Positions 7,595-17,020 of a stretch of 64,000 nucleotides of DNA are shown here, piece by piece; the first letter of the stretch is position 1, and each line of letters starts with the position of its first letter. A program made the position numbers and the translations under genes. Source of the DNA: Endozoicomonas acroporae (GTDB taxonomy: Bacteria; Pseudomonadota; Gammaproteobacteria; Pseudomonadales; Endozoicomonadaceae); NCBI RefSeq assembly GCF_002864045.1, contig NZ_PJPV01000045.1, positions 45,289 through 109,288 on the forward strand, given 5' to 3'. The notes beneath the pieces were generated by a model, which saw nothing but the letters and a program-made list of their open reading frames with translations, was not told the DNA's origin and searched no databases.

Positions 7595-10594
7595 ATGGCC
7601 AATATTAAACAATCCGCGATTCGCTTAGTCCTGAAAGCCAAGGATTTACTATCCAGGGACGTGAATAAATCCTCGGCTTCCCTGGATGCCTTTCGGCAAG
7701 AGGCGAATAAGCTGAAAGGCCAATTAGAGGAACTGGAAAACCAGAATAAGCTCCTTTCGTCTTTTAAAAAGCAGACCAAGGCCACCCACGATGCTGGTCG
7801 TGCATTCCGTGAGGCTGAAGATAAGGTGGCCAGGCTTGGCCGGGAAATGGGCAAGACCGGCAAGCCCACCAAGGCCATGCAAACGGCCATGACAAAAGCC
7901 CGCAAAGACGTTAAGAAGGCCAATACCGAATATAACCGCCAACGGGAGACACTGGCCAAGCTTCGGGGCTCAATGTCCTCTGCTGGATTATCGACCAAAA
8001 ACCTGAAGCAGCAGCAGGCCAGGCTTGAGCAGCAGCTAAACGACACCCGGGCCGCCTTCAAACGGGCGGATGAAAGCGCCAGGCAGACAGCCAGATCCCT
8101 GCGTAACAGCAACCTGAAAAAAACTGCCAGGGATGCCAAGGCGGCCAGCATCTCCATTGGCCAGCTTTCCCGGCGTTTCTTGGGGCTGGCAGCGGCAGCG
8201 GGTGGACTCTATACCTTAAAGCGAAGCATTGAAGGGGTATTACAGACAGGCGACCAGTTTGAGCGTTTGGCCGTGCAGATGGAGGCGATTACCGGATCGT
8301 CTGAAGAAGCCCAAAAGGCCATGCAGTGGATTAAGGATTTTACCCGGAATACGCCCTATCAACTGGAAGAAGTATCGGAAGCCTTTGTTCGGCTCAAAGC
8401 TTTTGGCCTTGATCCTATGGATGGCACCATGCAGGCTTTGGTGGATCAAGCCTCCAAGCTTGGCGGCGGTATGGATCGGCTTAACGGGATCTCCCTGGCA
8501 GTCGGTCAGGCATGGGCAAAGCAAAAGCTCCAGGGCGAAGAAATCCTGCAGATGGTCGAGCGGGGCATTCCGGTGTGGGATTTGCTGCAAAAGGTGACCG
8601 GTAAAAACGTTCAGGAGCTGCAAAAGCTCTCTTCGGCTGGCCTTATTGGCCGGGATGTGATGAGGGAGCTGATTCTGGAAATTGGCCGATCCTCCGAAGG
8701 CGCTGCCGCCAGGAATATGAGTCTTCTGTCGGGTTATGTCAGTAACCTGAAAGACAGCTGGCAGCAGTTCCAGGACGAGGTGGCCAAGAGCGGGGCTCTG
8801 GATTATGCCAGAGAGTCCCTGGCAGGCATCGCTGGTGAAATTGAGCGGATGAACCGTAATGGCCAGCTGTCTGAATTGGCTAAAAAGGTCAGTGATGCCT
8901 TTATCGCCATGGGTGACGCTATTAAGCATGCCTTCACTGGAGTTACCGTTGATGGTTTTGTCACCAGTATCCAATCAGGCTTTACCACCATCACAGAATC
9001 CATGGCGGCTCTGCGCACTGCCTTTGATTTTACCCGCTTCACCGTCATGGGCTTTTTTAATGCCTTTTCTGCGATGGTTAAGGGCTTTGGCACTGTTTAT
9101 TCCGGTGTTTTATACGGCATTGTCAGGGTATGGCAGGAAGTAGCCGATGCCTTGGGCTTGGATGGCATTGCTGAAAAGCTGAAAGGAACCACCGATTTTC
9201 TTGGCGGCTTGACCAGGGAGTTTGCCCGACAGACGGTTGAGGATGCCAGGGATGTCCGGAATGCGCTAGTCGGGGTATACGACAGCTTTGCCGAAGAAAG
9301 CCGAGATGCGGTAAAGACAGCAAACAATGCAGCCAAGACCATGACCCAAAGTCAGAGGTTGCTCTGGCAAAATTACGCCGATGAATTGCTCCAAGGGCAG
9401 AAGAAAGTTAAGGAAGCGACAGCCGAAACAGCCCAAACCGTCAAAAGTCATTTTGAGAATGCAGCCGATGCTCTCAGCCAGGTAAACGCAGCTGAAACCC
9501 GAACGGAACTGGCCAGCCTTGGGGTAGCCTTGGCTGAAGCTTTTTCTCAGGGCACTTTGTCTGCAGAGGAGTATTACGAGGCGACCGAAGCCAGTCGCAG
9601 GAAGCTGGCCGAGCTGAAGACCGAGGCAGAAAACACCAGGGACAGCATAAAAGAAACAGGCGATGCTGCAGAGGAAGCCGGGGATAAGCAAGAACAATCT
9701 TTTGAAAACGCCCAGTCTATTTCCGCTGCTTTAGCCGGTCACTATAACGCCATAACCGCCGAACTGATAGGCATGAGCAGTGCTGCTCACGACGCTTTTG
9801 TAGCCATACAACAAGGCGGCGGCTCTGTGGATACCACCGCAGCCAAAGGCAGTATTGAAGACCTGAAAAATGAGCTTAAGGAAACCTCCGCAGAAATTAG
9901 CCGGTTGCAAAGCAATCAATATCAATTTGACGTGACAGGCATTGGTCGCTGGCTCAATCAAACATCAACCGCTGCCGCTTATGTGAAAAAACAATTTTTA
10001 GAGCAAAGAATTGCCCTTGAACAGCTGTTTGAAAGCTATGAACAAGGCGAGATCAATGCCAGAAGTTTTGTCCGTGAGGCCGAAGATGCCGCACAAACCA
10101 TGAACCTGCTCAATCAAACGGATTTAGACCGCCTCAATAACGCCATTGTTACAGCCAAACAAAACATGGCCAGCTTAGGCGACAGTTCCCGCAATACCCT
10201 CAACAGTCTGCAAGATGAACTGGATGAATTGCAGGGCAGGCAATCCGATATTGAGCAGCGCCGTTATCAAAATCAGCGTGACGATCTGAAGGCACAGCAC
10301 GCAGAGGCCATCGCAAATGGGGATCAGGAGGCGATCAGGAATATTACCTCAGCCCTGCGGATCAGCGAGCAGATTTACAATGAGCGCAGGCGGCAAGCTA
10401 ATAATGAGAGAACGCAAGCTCTTAAAGAGCGCCAGGGGAGCGCAGACTTATCTACCCCACGCACCATTTCACAAACCCCGCAGCGTATTATCCGGCTCGA
10501 ATATCCGGGGGGCGATGTGAATGTTGGGGTAACACCGGGGGATGAAACCAAACTGCTGGAAGCCCTGAAAAATGCTGGCATGAGGACGGTCTGA
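7595..10594 (+). CDS. Tail tape measure protein
   Basis: A 999-aa protein that sets tail length and is ejected with the DNA. The first ~190 residues are predicted coiled coil (Q/K/E/R-rich). Next is a short hydrophobic segment (RFLGLAAAAGGLYTLKRSI) and the conserved tape-measure domain (TGDQFERLAVQMEAITGSS, then DFTRNTPYQLEEVSEAFVRLKAFGLDP, about residues 215-275). Hydrophobic stretches around residues 480-520 precede a second long coiled-coil half. The start has only a weak ribosome binding site just after the terminator at 7549-7583. The stop overlaps the next start by 1 bp. Confidence 0.93.
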   Translation: MANIKQSAIRLVLKAKDLLSRDVNKSSASLDAFRQEANKLKGQLEELENQNKLLSSFKKQTKATHDAGRAFREAEDKVARLGREMGKTGKPTKAMQTAMTKARKDVKKANTEYNRQRETLAKLRGSMSSAGLSTKNLKQQQARLEQQLNDTRAAFKRADESARQTARSLRNSNLKKTARDAKAASISIGQLSRRFLGLAAAAGGLYTLKRSIEGVLQTGDQFERLAVQMEAITGSSEEAQKAMQWIKDFTRNTPYQLEEVSEAFVRLKAFGLDPMDGTMQALVDQASKLGGGMDRLNGISLAVGQAWAKQKLQGEEILQMVERGIPVWDLLQKVTGKNVQELQKLSSAGLIGRDVMRELILEIGRSSEGAAARNMSLLSGYVSNLKDSWQQFQDEVAKSGALDYARESLAGIAGEIERMNRNGQLSELAKKVSDAFIAMGDAIKHAFTGVTVDGFVTSIQSGFTTITESMAALRTAFDFTRFTVMGFFNAFSAMVKGFGTVYSGVLYGIVRVWQEVADALGLDGIAEKLKGTTDFLGGLTREFARQTVEDARDVRNALVGVYDSFAEESRDAVKTANNAAKTMTQSQRLLWQNYADELLQGQKKVKEATAETAQTVKSHFENAADALSQVNAAETRTELASLGVALAEAFSQGTLSAEEYYEATEASRRKLAELKTEAENTRDSIKETGDAAEEAGDKQEQSFENAQSISAALAGHYNAITAELIGMSSAAHDAFVAIQQGGGSVDTTAAKGSIEDLKNELKETSAEISRLQSNQYQFDVTGIGRWLNQTSTAAAYVKKQFLEQRIALEQLFESYEQGEINARSFVREAEDAAQTMNLLNQTDLDRLNNAIVTAKQNMASLGDSSRNTLNSLQDELDELQGRQSDIEQRRYQNQRDDLKAQHAEAIANGDQEAIRNITSALRISEQIYNERRRQANNERTQALKERQGSADLSTPRTISQTPQRIIRLEYPGGDVNVGVTPGDETKLLEALKNAGMRTV

Positions 10595-10977
10595 TGCAAC
10601 TGGATACTATTACCCTCCCGGATGATCTTCTTTGGATCAATGAGTTTGAATGGAACCCTGTGGAGCAAAGCACAGAGCGCAGTTTAACAGGAGCATTATT
10701 AGTTCAAGAGCAAGCAAAATTACAGGGCCGCCCCATTGAACTGACCGGTGGGCAGCAGGCCGGTTGGGTCTCCCGCAAAACAGTTTTAGAGCTTCAGGAT
10801 TTAACCGCAGCTCCGGACAAGGTAATGATCCTGACTCTACCTGACATGCGACAGCTTAATGTTATTTTCGACCGTAGCTCTGGCAGCCCGGTTTCAGCCT
10901 CCCCGGTACTCGAAGAGGCGTACCCTGCCGATAACAGTTATTACCATCTTTCATTAAGGCTCATAACCGTGCCATGA
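10594..10977 (+). CDS. Phage tail protein, small, downstream of tape measure
   Basis: A 127-aa beta-rich protein with the ATG overlapping the tape-measure stop. The pattern (an acidic, hydrophobic start, GALLVQEQAKLQGRPIELTGGQQAGW, YYHLSLRLITV at the end) resembles small distal-tail or tail-tip assembly proteins. I recognise no named family. The position immediately after the tape measure supports a tail-tip role. Confidence 0.6.
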   Translation: MQLDTITLPDDLLWINEFEWNPVEQSTERSLTGALLVQEQAKLQGRPIELTGGQQAGWVSRKTVLELQDLTAAPDKVMILTLPDMRQLNVIFDRSSGSPVSASPVLEEAYPADNSYYHLSLRLITVP

Positions 10978-11011
10978 TCAATCGGTTCATGGGTCAGGGA
11001 GAGTAATAACG

Positions 11012-11653
11012 ATGACCGTTCAATTATCAGACCATCTAACCCTTGATGGTGTTTTGTATACAGTGACTGGCGCAGAACCTTATCCGATATTTCATCCAGA
11101 TATGTTGGGAATTGAAGTATCCCCTATGGGTACCTGGTGTTGGGCTGGTTTTCTCGTTGAGTATGAATACAAAGAGGGTCAGCTTTTCGCCAGATCAATG
11201 AACTTAGGGGTCTTTGATGATGAGCCGTTGGTCAATGGCAGGAAGCCTGACCCGCGTCCAAAGCATGCTGGCTCGGCTCTTGACTTGACGCCTAACTTAA
11301 TGCCTGGCCTCAGATACACCGACGTATGGTTGCCTCTCGAATATAGTGGTGAGGTGACTTTTGGAAGAGACTGGTGGGATTATCCGAGGCGTCGGTATTA
11401 CGGCAGTGCTCGATCTGTTGATTTCAACGAGATCAAACAGGTTTTGTTCTTAGAAGGGAAGATTCAGAAAGTAACGAACATCTCGGAACGGTTCATTGAG
11501 GAACGGAACACACTGATTGAACAGGAAGAAGAAAAAAGAGCAAAAGAGTGGAGTATTAAGGAGCGTAGGCTACGGAGAGTCCGCTTTAAACGAAAGATTA
11601 TGAAGTTTATTACCAGAAAGAAGCAGCCCATGGCTACCCATCTTTTTGACTAA
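11012..11653 (+). CDS. Unrecognised cargo (moron-like) protein, full-length paralogue
   Basis: A 213-aa protein with no family I recognise. The first ~130 residues are rich in W, Y and G (EVSPMGTWCWAGFLVEYEYKEGQLFARSMN). The C-terminal third is a highly charged helix ending in a basic tail, QPMATHLFD. A shorter relative lies at 58056-58598 on the other strand with the same SPMGT..CWAG and QPMATH landmarks. Its own ribosome binding site (CAGGGAGAG), the intrinsic terminator just after it and the lack of any tail-like pattern suggest an independently acquired gene inserted in the tail operon. Confidence 0.7.
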   Translation: MTVQLSDHLTLDGVLYTVTGAEPYPIFHPDMLGIEVSPMGTWCWAGFLVEYEYKEGQLFARSMNLGVFDDEPLVNGRKPDPRPKHAGSALDLTPNLMPGLRYTDVWLPLEYSGEVTFGRDWWDYPRRRYYGSARSVDFNEIKQVLFLEGKIQKVTNISERFIEERNTLIEQEEEKRAKEWSIKERRLRRVRFKRKIMKFITRKKQPMATHLFD

Positions 11654-11678
11654 TTGGGCATAACTGAAATCAGAAATT

Positions 11679-11702
11679 ACCGCCTGACTGGCGGTTTTTT
11701 TT
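11679..11702 (+). terminator. Intrinsic terminator after cargo gene
   Basis: ACCGCC (11679-11684), a 5-nt loop, GGCGGT (11690-11695), then T to 11702. It closes the transcript of the 11012-11653 gene before the large tail gene. Confidence 0.85.
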
Positions 11703-11724
11703 CGCCTGAAAAAAAGGAAAACCG

Positions 11725-14700
11725 ATGGCAATTAGCAACAGCGATGTAAAACTCTTCGAAAGTCAGCGCCTTAGCGATGAGGAAGACGGTGGCGGTCGGA
11801 TCACTGGTAATGAGGTCATTGATGGCAACGTCAATAACCTGTTTCAGGATATTTCCAGAATCGACCGAACCATTGGTGATGTGGCTCTGCGAAAGGCGTT
11901 TATCGGGATCAGCACTGATAACAATGACATTTATCTCGGCAGTCATCTTATCTTGACTGAGCCTCCCAAAGACAAGAATGTCTCGGTTCTGCTGTTCAAT
12001 ACCGACAGTCAGACTGATGAACGCCTGGATGCCAGAGACCGGATCGAGAGTTATGTGGTTCCGGGCATTAAAGCAGCGTGGGAGCTGGTGGGCGATCAGC
12101 TGGAAGGGCAGCGATCCGTTGTCGGCTATCAGCGGGAGGAATCGGCGGTTCCTGAAATTGGCGAGGTCTATAAGCTGACAACGCCAGATGAGACAGTCAG
12201 CCAGTTCATCCGTATTACAGCCGTTGATTATTCCAATGAGATTTTTACCTATTTCACTGGAGCTGAGTATATCGATTTTACCCGGCGAAAGGTGGAGATG
12301 CAGATTAGCGCACCTTTGGTGACCAAATTTATCGGGGCATCTCCCGTTCCCGGCGAGCCGGAGGAGGCAACCAGCCGCATTCAGGAAACGCAGATAGCCG
12401 ATACCAGCCGTTACTATGGCATCCAGTCTATGAGCGCCAACATTACCGCAGGCGACCTGACGGTAAAGGCTGAGAGCGTTTATGCGCCTTTGGTGCCGAG
12501 TGCCAAGGTGGAAAGCCCATTACTGGATCAATATGGCGGTTATACCGGCAAAACCATGGTGGCGACTTCGGCCAGTAGCCGATCAGTCAGCTGTCGCTTT
12601 GTTCATATCACTGGCACCCAGAGTCGCACCTATCTGCAGCGGGGTGTTTTGCCCGGAACCCTGACCCTATCGGTGGATGGCGGCACCTTTGAAGATAACG
12701 GCACAGGCAATCTGATCCATAAAAGCGGCACCAATAATTACAGCAAGCTGACCGTGGATTATGACCTTGGGGAAGTAAACGTCTGGCGAGTAAGCGGAGT
12801 TCTTTCGGCCTCCGGTAATGCGACTTATCAGCCAGCGGTGGGAATTACGGGCTCTGCGATCAGTGGTGCTATTCCCATCACTAACCAGAACCGGGGCTTC
12901 AACTACACCCTGAACATGGCTGAGGCCAAGCCAAGGCCGGGGACGCTGGTGGTCAGCTATATCGCTCTCGGCAAATGGCAGGACATCCGGGATTCCGGTA
13001 ACGGCCAGATGATTGGTTCTGGAACTGGCACCATCCTCTTTGCAACCGGCTCGGCGGCAATTACCCTCGATGCTTTGCCCGATCCAGACAGTGCCATTGT
13101 TCTCAGCTATGTGGCACAAAATGATGATGAGGTAACGATCAGAACCGGCTCGGTGCCGGTGGATGATATGACCTTCCGGCATACTGTTCAGAAGCCCGGT
13201 ATCAAGCCCGGTTCCATGACTGTGACGTATGTTTCATCCGGGGGGAATAAAACCCTGACTGATCAGGGCAATGGCCTGCTGACGGGCGATGGCAGCGGCG
13301 CTATTCATTACGCTCCCGGCGAGCTGAGTTTTAAGCTGGACAACCTGCCTGATAGCGGAACCGAAATACAGCTGACTTATGAAGAAGGCACCAGTGCTGG
13401 TGGCGAGGTTATTGTAACGGTGGATGATCTTGGCGTAATGAGCGGCACCATACCCGGAGCGCCTTTATTGCCCGGTTCTGTCCAGCTGCAATTTCTGGTT
13501 AAGCAGCTGTCCAATGTACCCAACGGCGCAAGGCTGGAGGATGATTGGACAACCTACCAGTCAACCAGAAACGTTGCCAAGCAGATCAGTGATGATACTT
13601 CGGGTGGCTGGCGGGGAGTGACCGGCAGCATTAATTACCAGACCGGGGCGTTCACTATTCTGGCATTGGAGAATTACAACTATCCAGAATGGCGGGTAAG
13701 AACTTATGGTGGGAATGGTCGTATCAGGGAGGTCGAGGTCACCAATGTACCCAAAGTTCAAACCTTTACTGGTAATACCATTACGGCCATTGCACAGGCC
13801 AGCAGTTTAAGTCATGCGCCTTATAATGAAAATATTACCTCGCCAGAGTTGACCATTGATCTGCTGCCCTTGATGGACAATACCGTTTTGCTCCCCGGCA
13901 GCGTGGTTTTTGAATGGAATGGTGAAACCTACTTTGACCGGGATGGCTCCCTCTATAAAAACCTGAGCACAGAAACCAATGCCGGTGTTCAGGTTGGCAG
14001 GGTCGATTACAGCGGCGGTCTGGCGGCACTGGCCAGCTATCCATCTGGCACTGTCAATACGGCCACCATTCAGGCAGCGGCCACCATCGGGGTCGGCTTT
14101 GGCATAAATGCGGTGGCTTTCCGTACTCCCGGTGCTCCTGTTCGGCAGGGCAGTTTGCAACTAACGGCAGTGCGGGTGGATACCGGGGATGTGATTACTG
14201 CGACAGCTGACTTTAATGGCGACTTCAGTACTTCAGAGGTAGCGGGAAACATCGACGTGACGACTGGCTGGTGTGAGATTGAGTTTACCGATGGAAACTC
14301 TCTTGAAAAGAAGCCAATCTACGTCATCCCGCAGAGTGTCCGTTACAACTGCGTGGTAGAAACCAGCCTGCCGCTCGATGCTGAACTGATCGGCCTTGAC
14401 CCGGTACGTCTGCCTCCCGATGGCAAGGTTCCCATCTATCGAGCCGGGGATATTGTGGTTATAAGTCATACGGCAACCACCGAGATTGGTACGCCAACGA
14501 CAGGTCAGGTGATTAACCTGGCTCGTGATCATCAGGCAGAAATAGTGGTGGAAGACAGCAGTGGTACTTTGCTGGCCAGCGATCAATACACCGTCGATAG
14601 AGAGGCAGGAACCGTGACCTTTGCCGATCCGTTGAGCCTGATTGATGCCGACAGTAGCCCGCTATCGGCACCCTATGCCATTAAGGATCGGGTGGAGCAC

Positions 14701-15264
14701 ATGAGCGTATTGAGCGATGTGCAGATCAATGGCGACCTGTCCATTATCTCCCCAGTGCCTTGGGATTTACCCGCAGGCGAAACCTCGGTCAGCAGTGCGG
14801 TGGTCTATGGCGATCTTCAGGCGAGAGTGAAAAACTTTTTCAGCCAGAAGGTATGGGATAGCGGCGATCCAAACTGGACGGATGACCGGGTTGGAGACCA
14901 GACAACTGCCCAATACAACTCCATCAACTACCCGGTAGAAGTGAGTAACAAAGGTGCCATTTACGGCAAGTGGGCGATTATCTTCACCAGCACGACTTCC
15001 TTCCAGATTGTTGAGGAAAAGCTCGGGATCATATCAACCGGCAGCACAACAACGGATACCGCACCCATTAACCCGGAGGCGGGAGTGCCTTATTTCACGA
15101 TGAAAGCCGATGGTTGGGGCAGCGGCTGGTCAACAGGCAACGCTATCCGCTTCAATACCGATGGGTGCCTTGCGCCAGTTTGGATTTGCCGGACGGTGCT
15201 TTCAGGTCAGGGTACGGAAACAAACGATGACTTTACGCTACAGATTCGGGGGGATGCTGACTGA
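11725..15264 (+). CDS. Large phage tail protein with repeated beta domains
   Basis: A 1179-aa protein of the tail-tip region. The N-terminal part (residues 1-230) begins with SDVKLFESQRLSDEEDGGGR. Residues 300-620 contain at least three repeats of an Ig-like or jelly-type unit, each with a GTL/GSM..V(T)SYI/V start and a T-D-x-G-x-G-x-hydrophobic turn (DSGNGQMIGSGTG, DQGNGLLTGDGSG, and a related unit before them). The C-terminal part has VWDSGDPNWTDDRVGD. It probably forms part of the tail-tip or baseplate, but I cannot assign a lambda counterpart. The stop overlaps the next start (TGATG). Confidence 0.72.
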   Translation: MAISNSDVKLFESQRLSDEEDGGGRITGNEVIDGNVNNLFQDISRIDRTIGDVALRKAFIGISTDNNDIYLGSHLILTEPPKDKNVSVLLFNTDSQTDERLDARDRIESYVVPGIKAAWELVGDQLEGQRSVVGYQREESAVPEIGEVYKLTTPDETVSQFIRITAVDYSNEIFTYFTGAEYIDFTRRKVEMQISAPLVTKFIGASPVPGEPEEATSRIQETQIADTSRYYGIQSMSANITAGDLTVKAESVYAPLVPSAKVESPLLDQYGGYTGKTMVATSASSRSVSCRFVHITGTQSRTYLQRGVLPGTLTLSVDGGTFEDNGTGNLIHKSGTNNYSKLTVDYDLGEVNVWRVSGVLSASGNATYQPAVGITGSAISGAIPITNQNRGFNYTLNMAEAKPRPGTLVVSYIALGKWQDIRDSGNGQMIGSGTGTILFATGSAAITLDALPDPDSAIVLSYVAQNDDEVTIRTGSVPVDDMTFRHTVQKPGIKPGSMTVTYVSSGGNKTLTDQGNGLLTGDGSGAIHYAPGELSFKLDNLPDSGTEIQLTYEEGTSAGGEVIVTVDDLGVMSGTIPGAPLLPGSVQLQFLVKQLSNVPNGARLEDDWTTYQSTRNVAKQISDDTSGGWRGVTGSINYQTGAFTILALENYNYPEWRVRTYGGNGRIREVEVTNVPKVQTFTGNTITAIAQASSLSHAPYNENITSPELTIDLLPLMDNTVLLPGSVVFEWNGETYFDRDGSLYKNLSTETNAGVQVGRVDYSGGLAALASYPSGTVNTATIQAAATIGVGFGINAVAFRTPGAPVRQGSLQLTAVRVDTGDVITATADFNGDFSTSEVAGNIDVTTGWCEIEFTDGNSLEKKPIYVIPQSVRYNCVVETSLPLDAELIGLDPVRLPPDGKVPIYRAGDIVVISHTATTEIGTPTTGQVINLARDHQAEIVVEDSSGTLLASDQYTVDREAGTVTFADPLSLIDADSSPLSAPYAIKDRVEHMSVLSDVQINGDLSIISPVPWDLPAGETSVSSAVVYGDLQARVKNFFSQKVWDSGDPNWTDDRVGDQTTAQYNSINYPVEVSNKGAIYGKWAIIFTSTTSFQIVEEKLGIISTGSTTTDTAPINPEAGVPYFTMKADGWGSGWSTGNAIRFNTDGCLAPVWICRTVLSGQGTETNDDFTLQIRGDAD

Positions 15265-16247
15265 TGCCTGTTACTTTTTATTCTTCAGATGATCCGGGAG
15301 CCCCAAAATTTGTTTATTCAGGGTCAAGCGGCAGCTATAAAATCGGAATTATTGATGTCTTGGATGCCATTCTTGTTAATGGCTATAGCGGCAAGACAGG
15401 TCTTGGCTGGACAAAGCTAATGACCAGTGCAGTTGCCGGGAGTGATCGCACCGTTTACAGAAATCAGTCAGCTTATGAATCGGATTGTCATTTGTTAGCC
15501 GAGAGCAGTCCAACTAATTCAGGCTGTTTTAAAATGCAGATTGCTGATGCTGTCACATCCCCTGAAGATTACTCTGGCTATAGTCAGGTAATTAATACTT
15601 ATGTAAATGGCTACAAATGGATGGCTGTTGGCGATGAACGGAGTTTTATTTTCTTCGCATACTCTTCCTCTATGTACACAACCTTTAGCAGCAGCTTCAA
15701 CTCTGTTATGCCTTTGTGTATTTACATTGGTGACGTTGATCGCTTAAACAATACGACACATATCGGTCATGCGTTGATTACGGATGTGATGCATTCAGGT
15801 ACTATGGAAACTGTTACAAGCTATTCCAGCAGACCGTCTTTTTTTGATAATTTTTCAGAGAGGGTCTTAACTAACAAGACGATTCGGCCAGTAACACAGG
15901 TTCCCGGCGAAGAATGGTCTGAAAACAGCTGCTATCATTTTTTGACAAGCATTTTGCCTGACAATGCTGCTAACGCAGCTGGTGCTGGAAAAGATATTGC
16001 TTCATTTGAGCAGGCTGCACAGCTCCGTGTCCCTTGGTTTTTAGTAATCAATCAAGTGTACGTCTATCGTCTTCGGGGACTTTACAATATTTTCCCGATG
16101 CTTCAGCACAATGATGATAGTAGTAGGGCGCAGATGCTGAAGCCTCTTAATATAGATGGCATAGAATACAGGGGAACGAAGCAGAATGCTGATCGATATA
16201 ATGGAGTTCCGATGTCTTACTACATTCAAACGTCAGGAGACTGGTAA
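15264..16247 (+). CDS. Phage tail-associated protein
   Basis: A 327-aa protein translationally coupled to its neighbours (1-bp overlaps on both sides). It begins VTFYSSDDPGAPKF and has many aromatic and serine residues (VINTYVNGYKWMAVGDERSFIFFAYSS split over two segments), the composition of tail-tip or adhesion proteins. Codon use is more AT-rich than in the flanking tail genes, which may reflect host-range diversification. No named family recognised. Confidence 0.62.
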   Translation: MPVTFYSSDDPGAPKFVYSGSSGSYKIGIIDVLDAILVNGYSGKTGLGWTKLMTSAVAGSDRTVYRNQSAYESDCHLLAESSPTNSGCFKMQIADAVTSPEDYSGYSQVINTYVNGYKWMAVGDERSFIFFAYSSSMYTTFSSSFNSVMPLCIYIGDVDRLNNTTHIGHALITDVMHSGTMETVTSYSSRPSFFDNFSERVLTNKTIRPVTQVPGEEWSENSCYHFLTSILPDNAANAAGAGKDIASFEQAAQLRVPWFLVINQVYVYRLRGLYNIFPMLQHNDDSSRAQMLKPLNIDGIEYRGTKQNADRYNGVPMSYYIQTSGDW

Positions 16248-17020
16248 TGTTTACGGCATCATGGCATCTGTTCTCGGAAAAGCCTCCTGCTTATGCTAAT
16301 CAAATCGTCGGGAAATTAACCGTTGATGGACTGCTTTATGAAGGGATCGTGTTTGCCCTTGCTGTAGGAAAACTGCAATATATCTCTGGCCAACATGTAA
16401 AAAACGGCAATGTTCACATTCAATCAATCCCGGAAAGGTACAGCACCAAAACCTTAAATCTGTTGATTTTTAAAGATGGTCGGGCGCTGGCCAGTGAGCC
16501 TGTTACTCCCGACAACGTGGTTGTCTATGATCTCGTCATCAGCACCAGCGGAGGCGGTGGTGCGCCAACCGGCGACCCTGCCACTATAACCGGCAAGGTA
16601 GAGCGGGTGCTAGACAATCAGGCCGAACCCGCAGCAAGGCAACTGGTGGCTATTGAACATAAGCCCGATGGTTCATGGGCGGTAACCGGCAATACGACCA
16701 GTGACGCTGAAAATGGCAGCTATACACTGGATGTGCTGACCGAAGGCGGGGATACCTTTGTGCTGGCGGTGGATGAATATGGTGTGCCTTTTACCGCTAC
16801 CGCAGCAGTCGTTCAAGGGGACATCATCCATCCAACCATTCCCAATGGCCATGTTTACCGGGTTGAAGCAGGCGGCACCTTGCCAGCTACCGAACCGACA
16901 TGGTGGATTGATACCGGCACCAACCATACCCGCACCATTGAAGGCGGTATATCCCTCCGGGCGTTTCCTTTCTATCGCCCATTAGTGCATGGCCATATCA
17001 AGGCGGAACCCTTGCCATGA
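16247..17020 (+). CDS. Phage tail protein with carboxypeptidase-regulatory-like fold
   Basis: A 257-aa protein in the tail cluster. Residues ~105-210 (ITGKVERVLDNQAEPAARQLVAIE and YTLDVLTEGGDTFVLAVDEYG) look like the Ig-like carboxypeptidase regulatory or transthyretin-type fold. The N-terminal part (GKLTVDGLLYEGIVFAL) resembles its neighbours' beta regions. It overlaps the following gene by 4 bp (ATGA). Role by context: tail tip. Confidence 0.6.
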   Translation: MFTASWHLFSEKPPAYANQIVGKLTVDGLLYEGIVFALAVGKLQYISGQHVKNGNVHIQSIPERYSTKTLNLLIFKDGRALASEPVTPDNVVVYDLVISTSGGGGAPTGDPATITGKVERVLDNQAEPAARQLVAIEHKPDGSWAVTGNTTSDAENGSYTLDVLTEGGDTFVLAVDEYGVPFTATAAVVQGDIIHPTIPNGHVYRVEAGGTLPATEPTWWIDTGTNHTRTIEGGISLRAFPFYRPLVHGHIKAEPLP

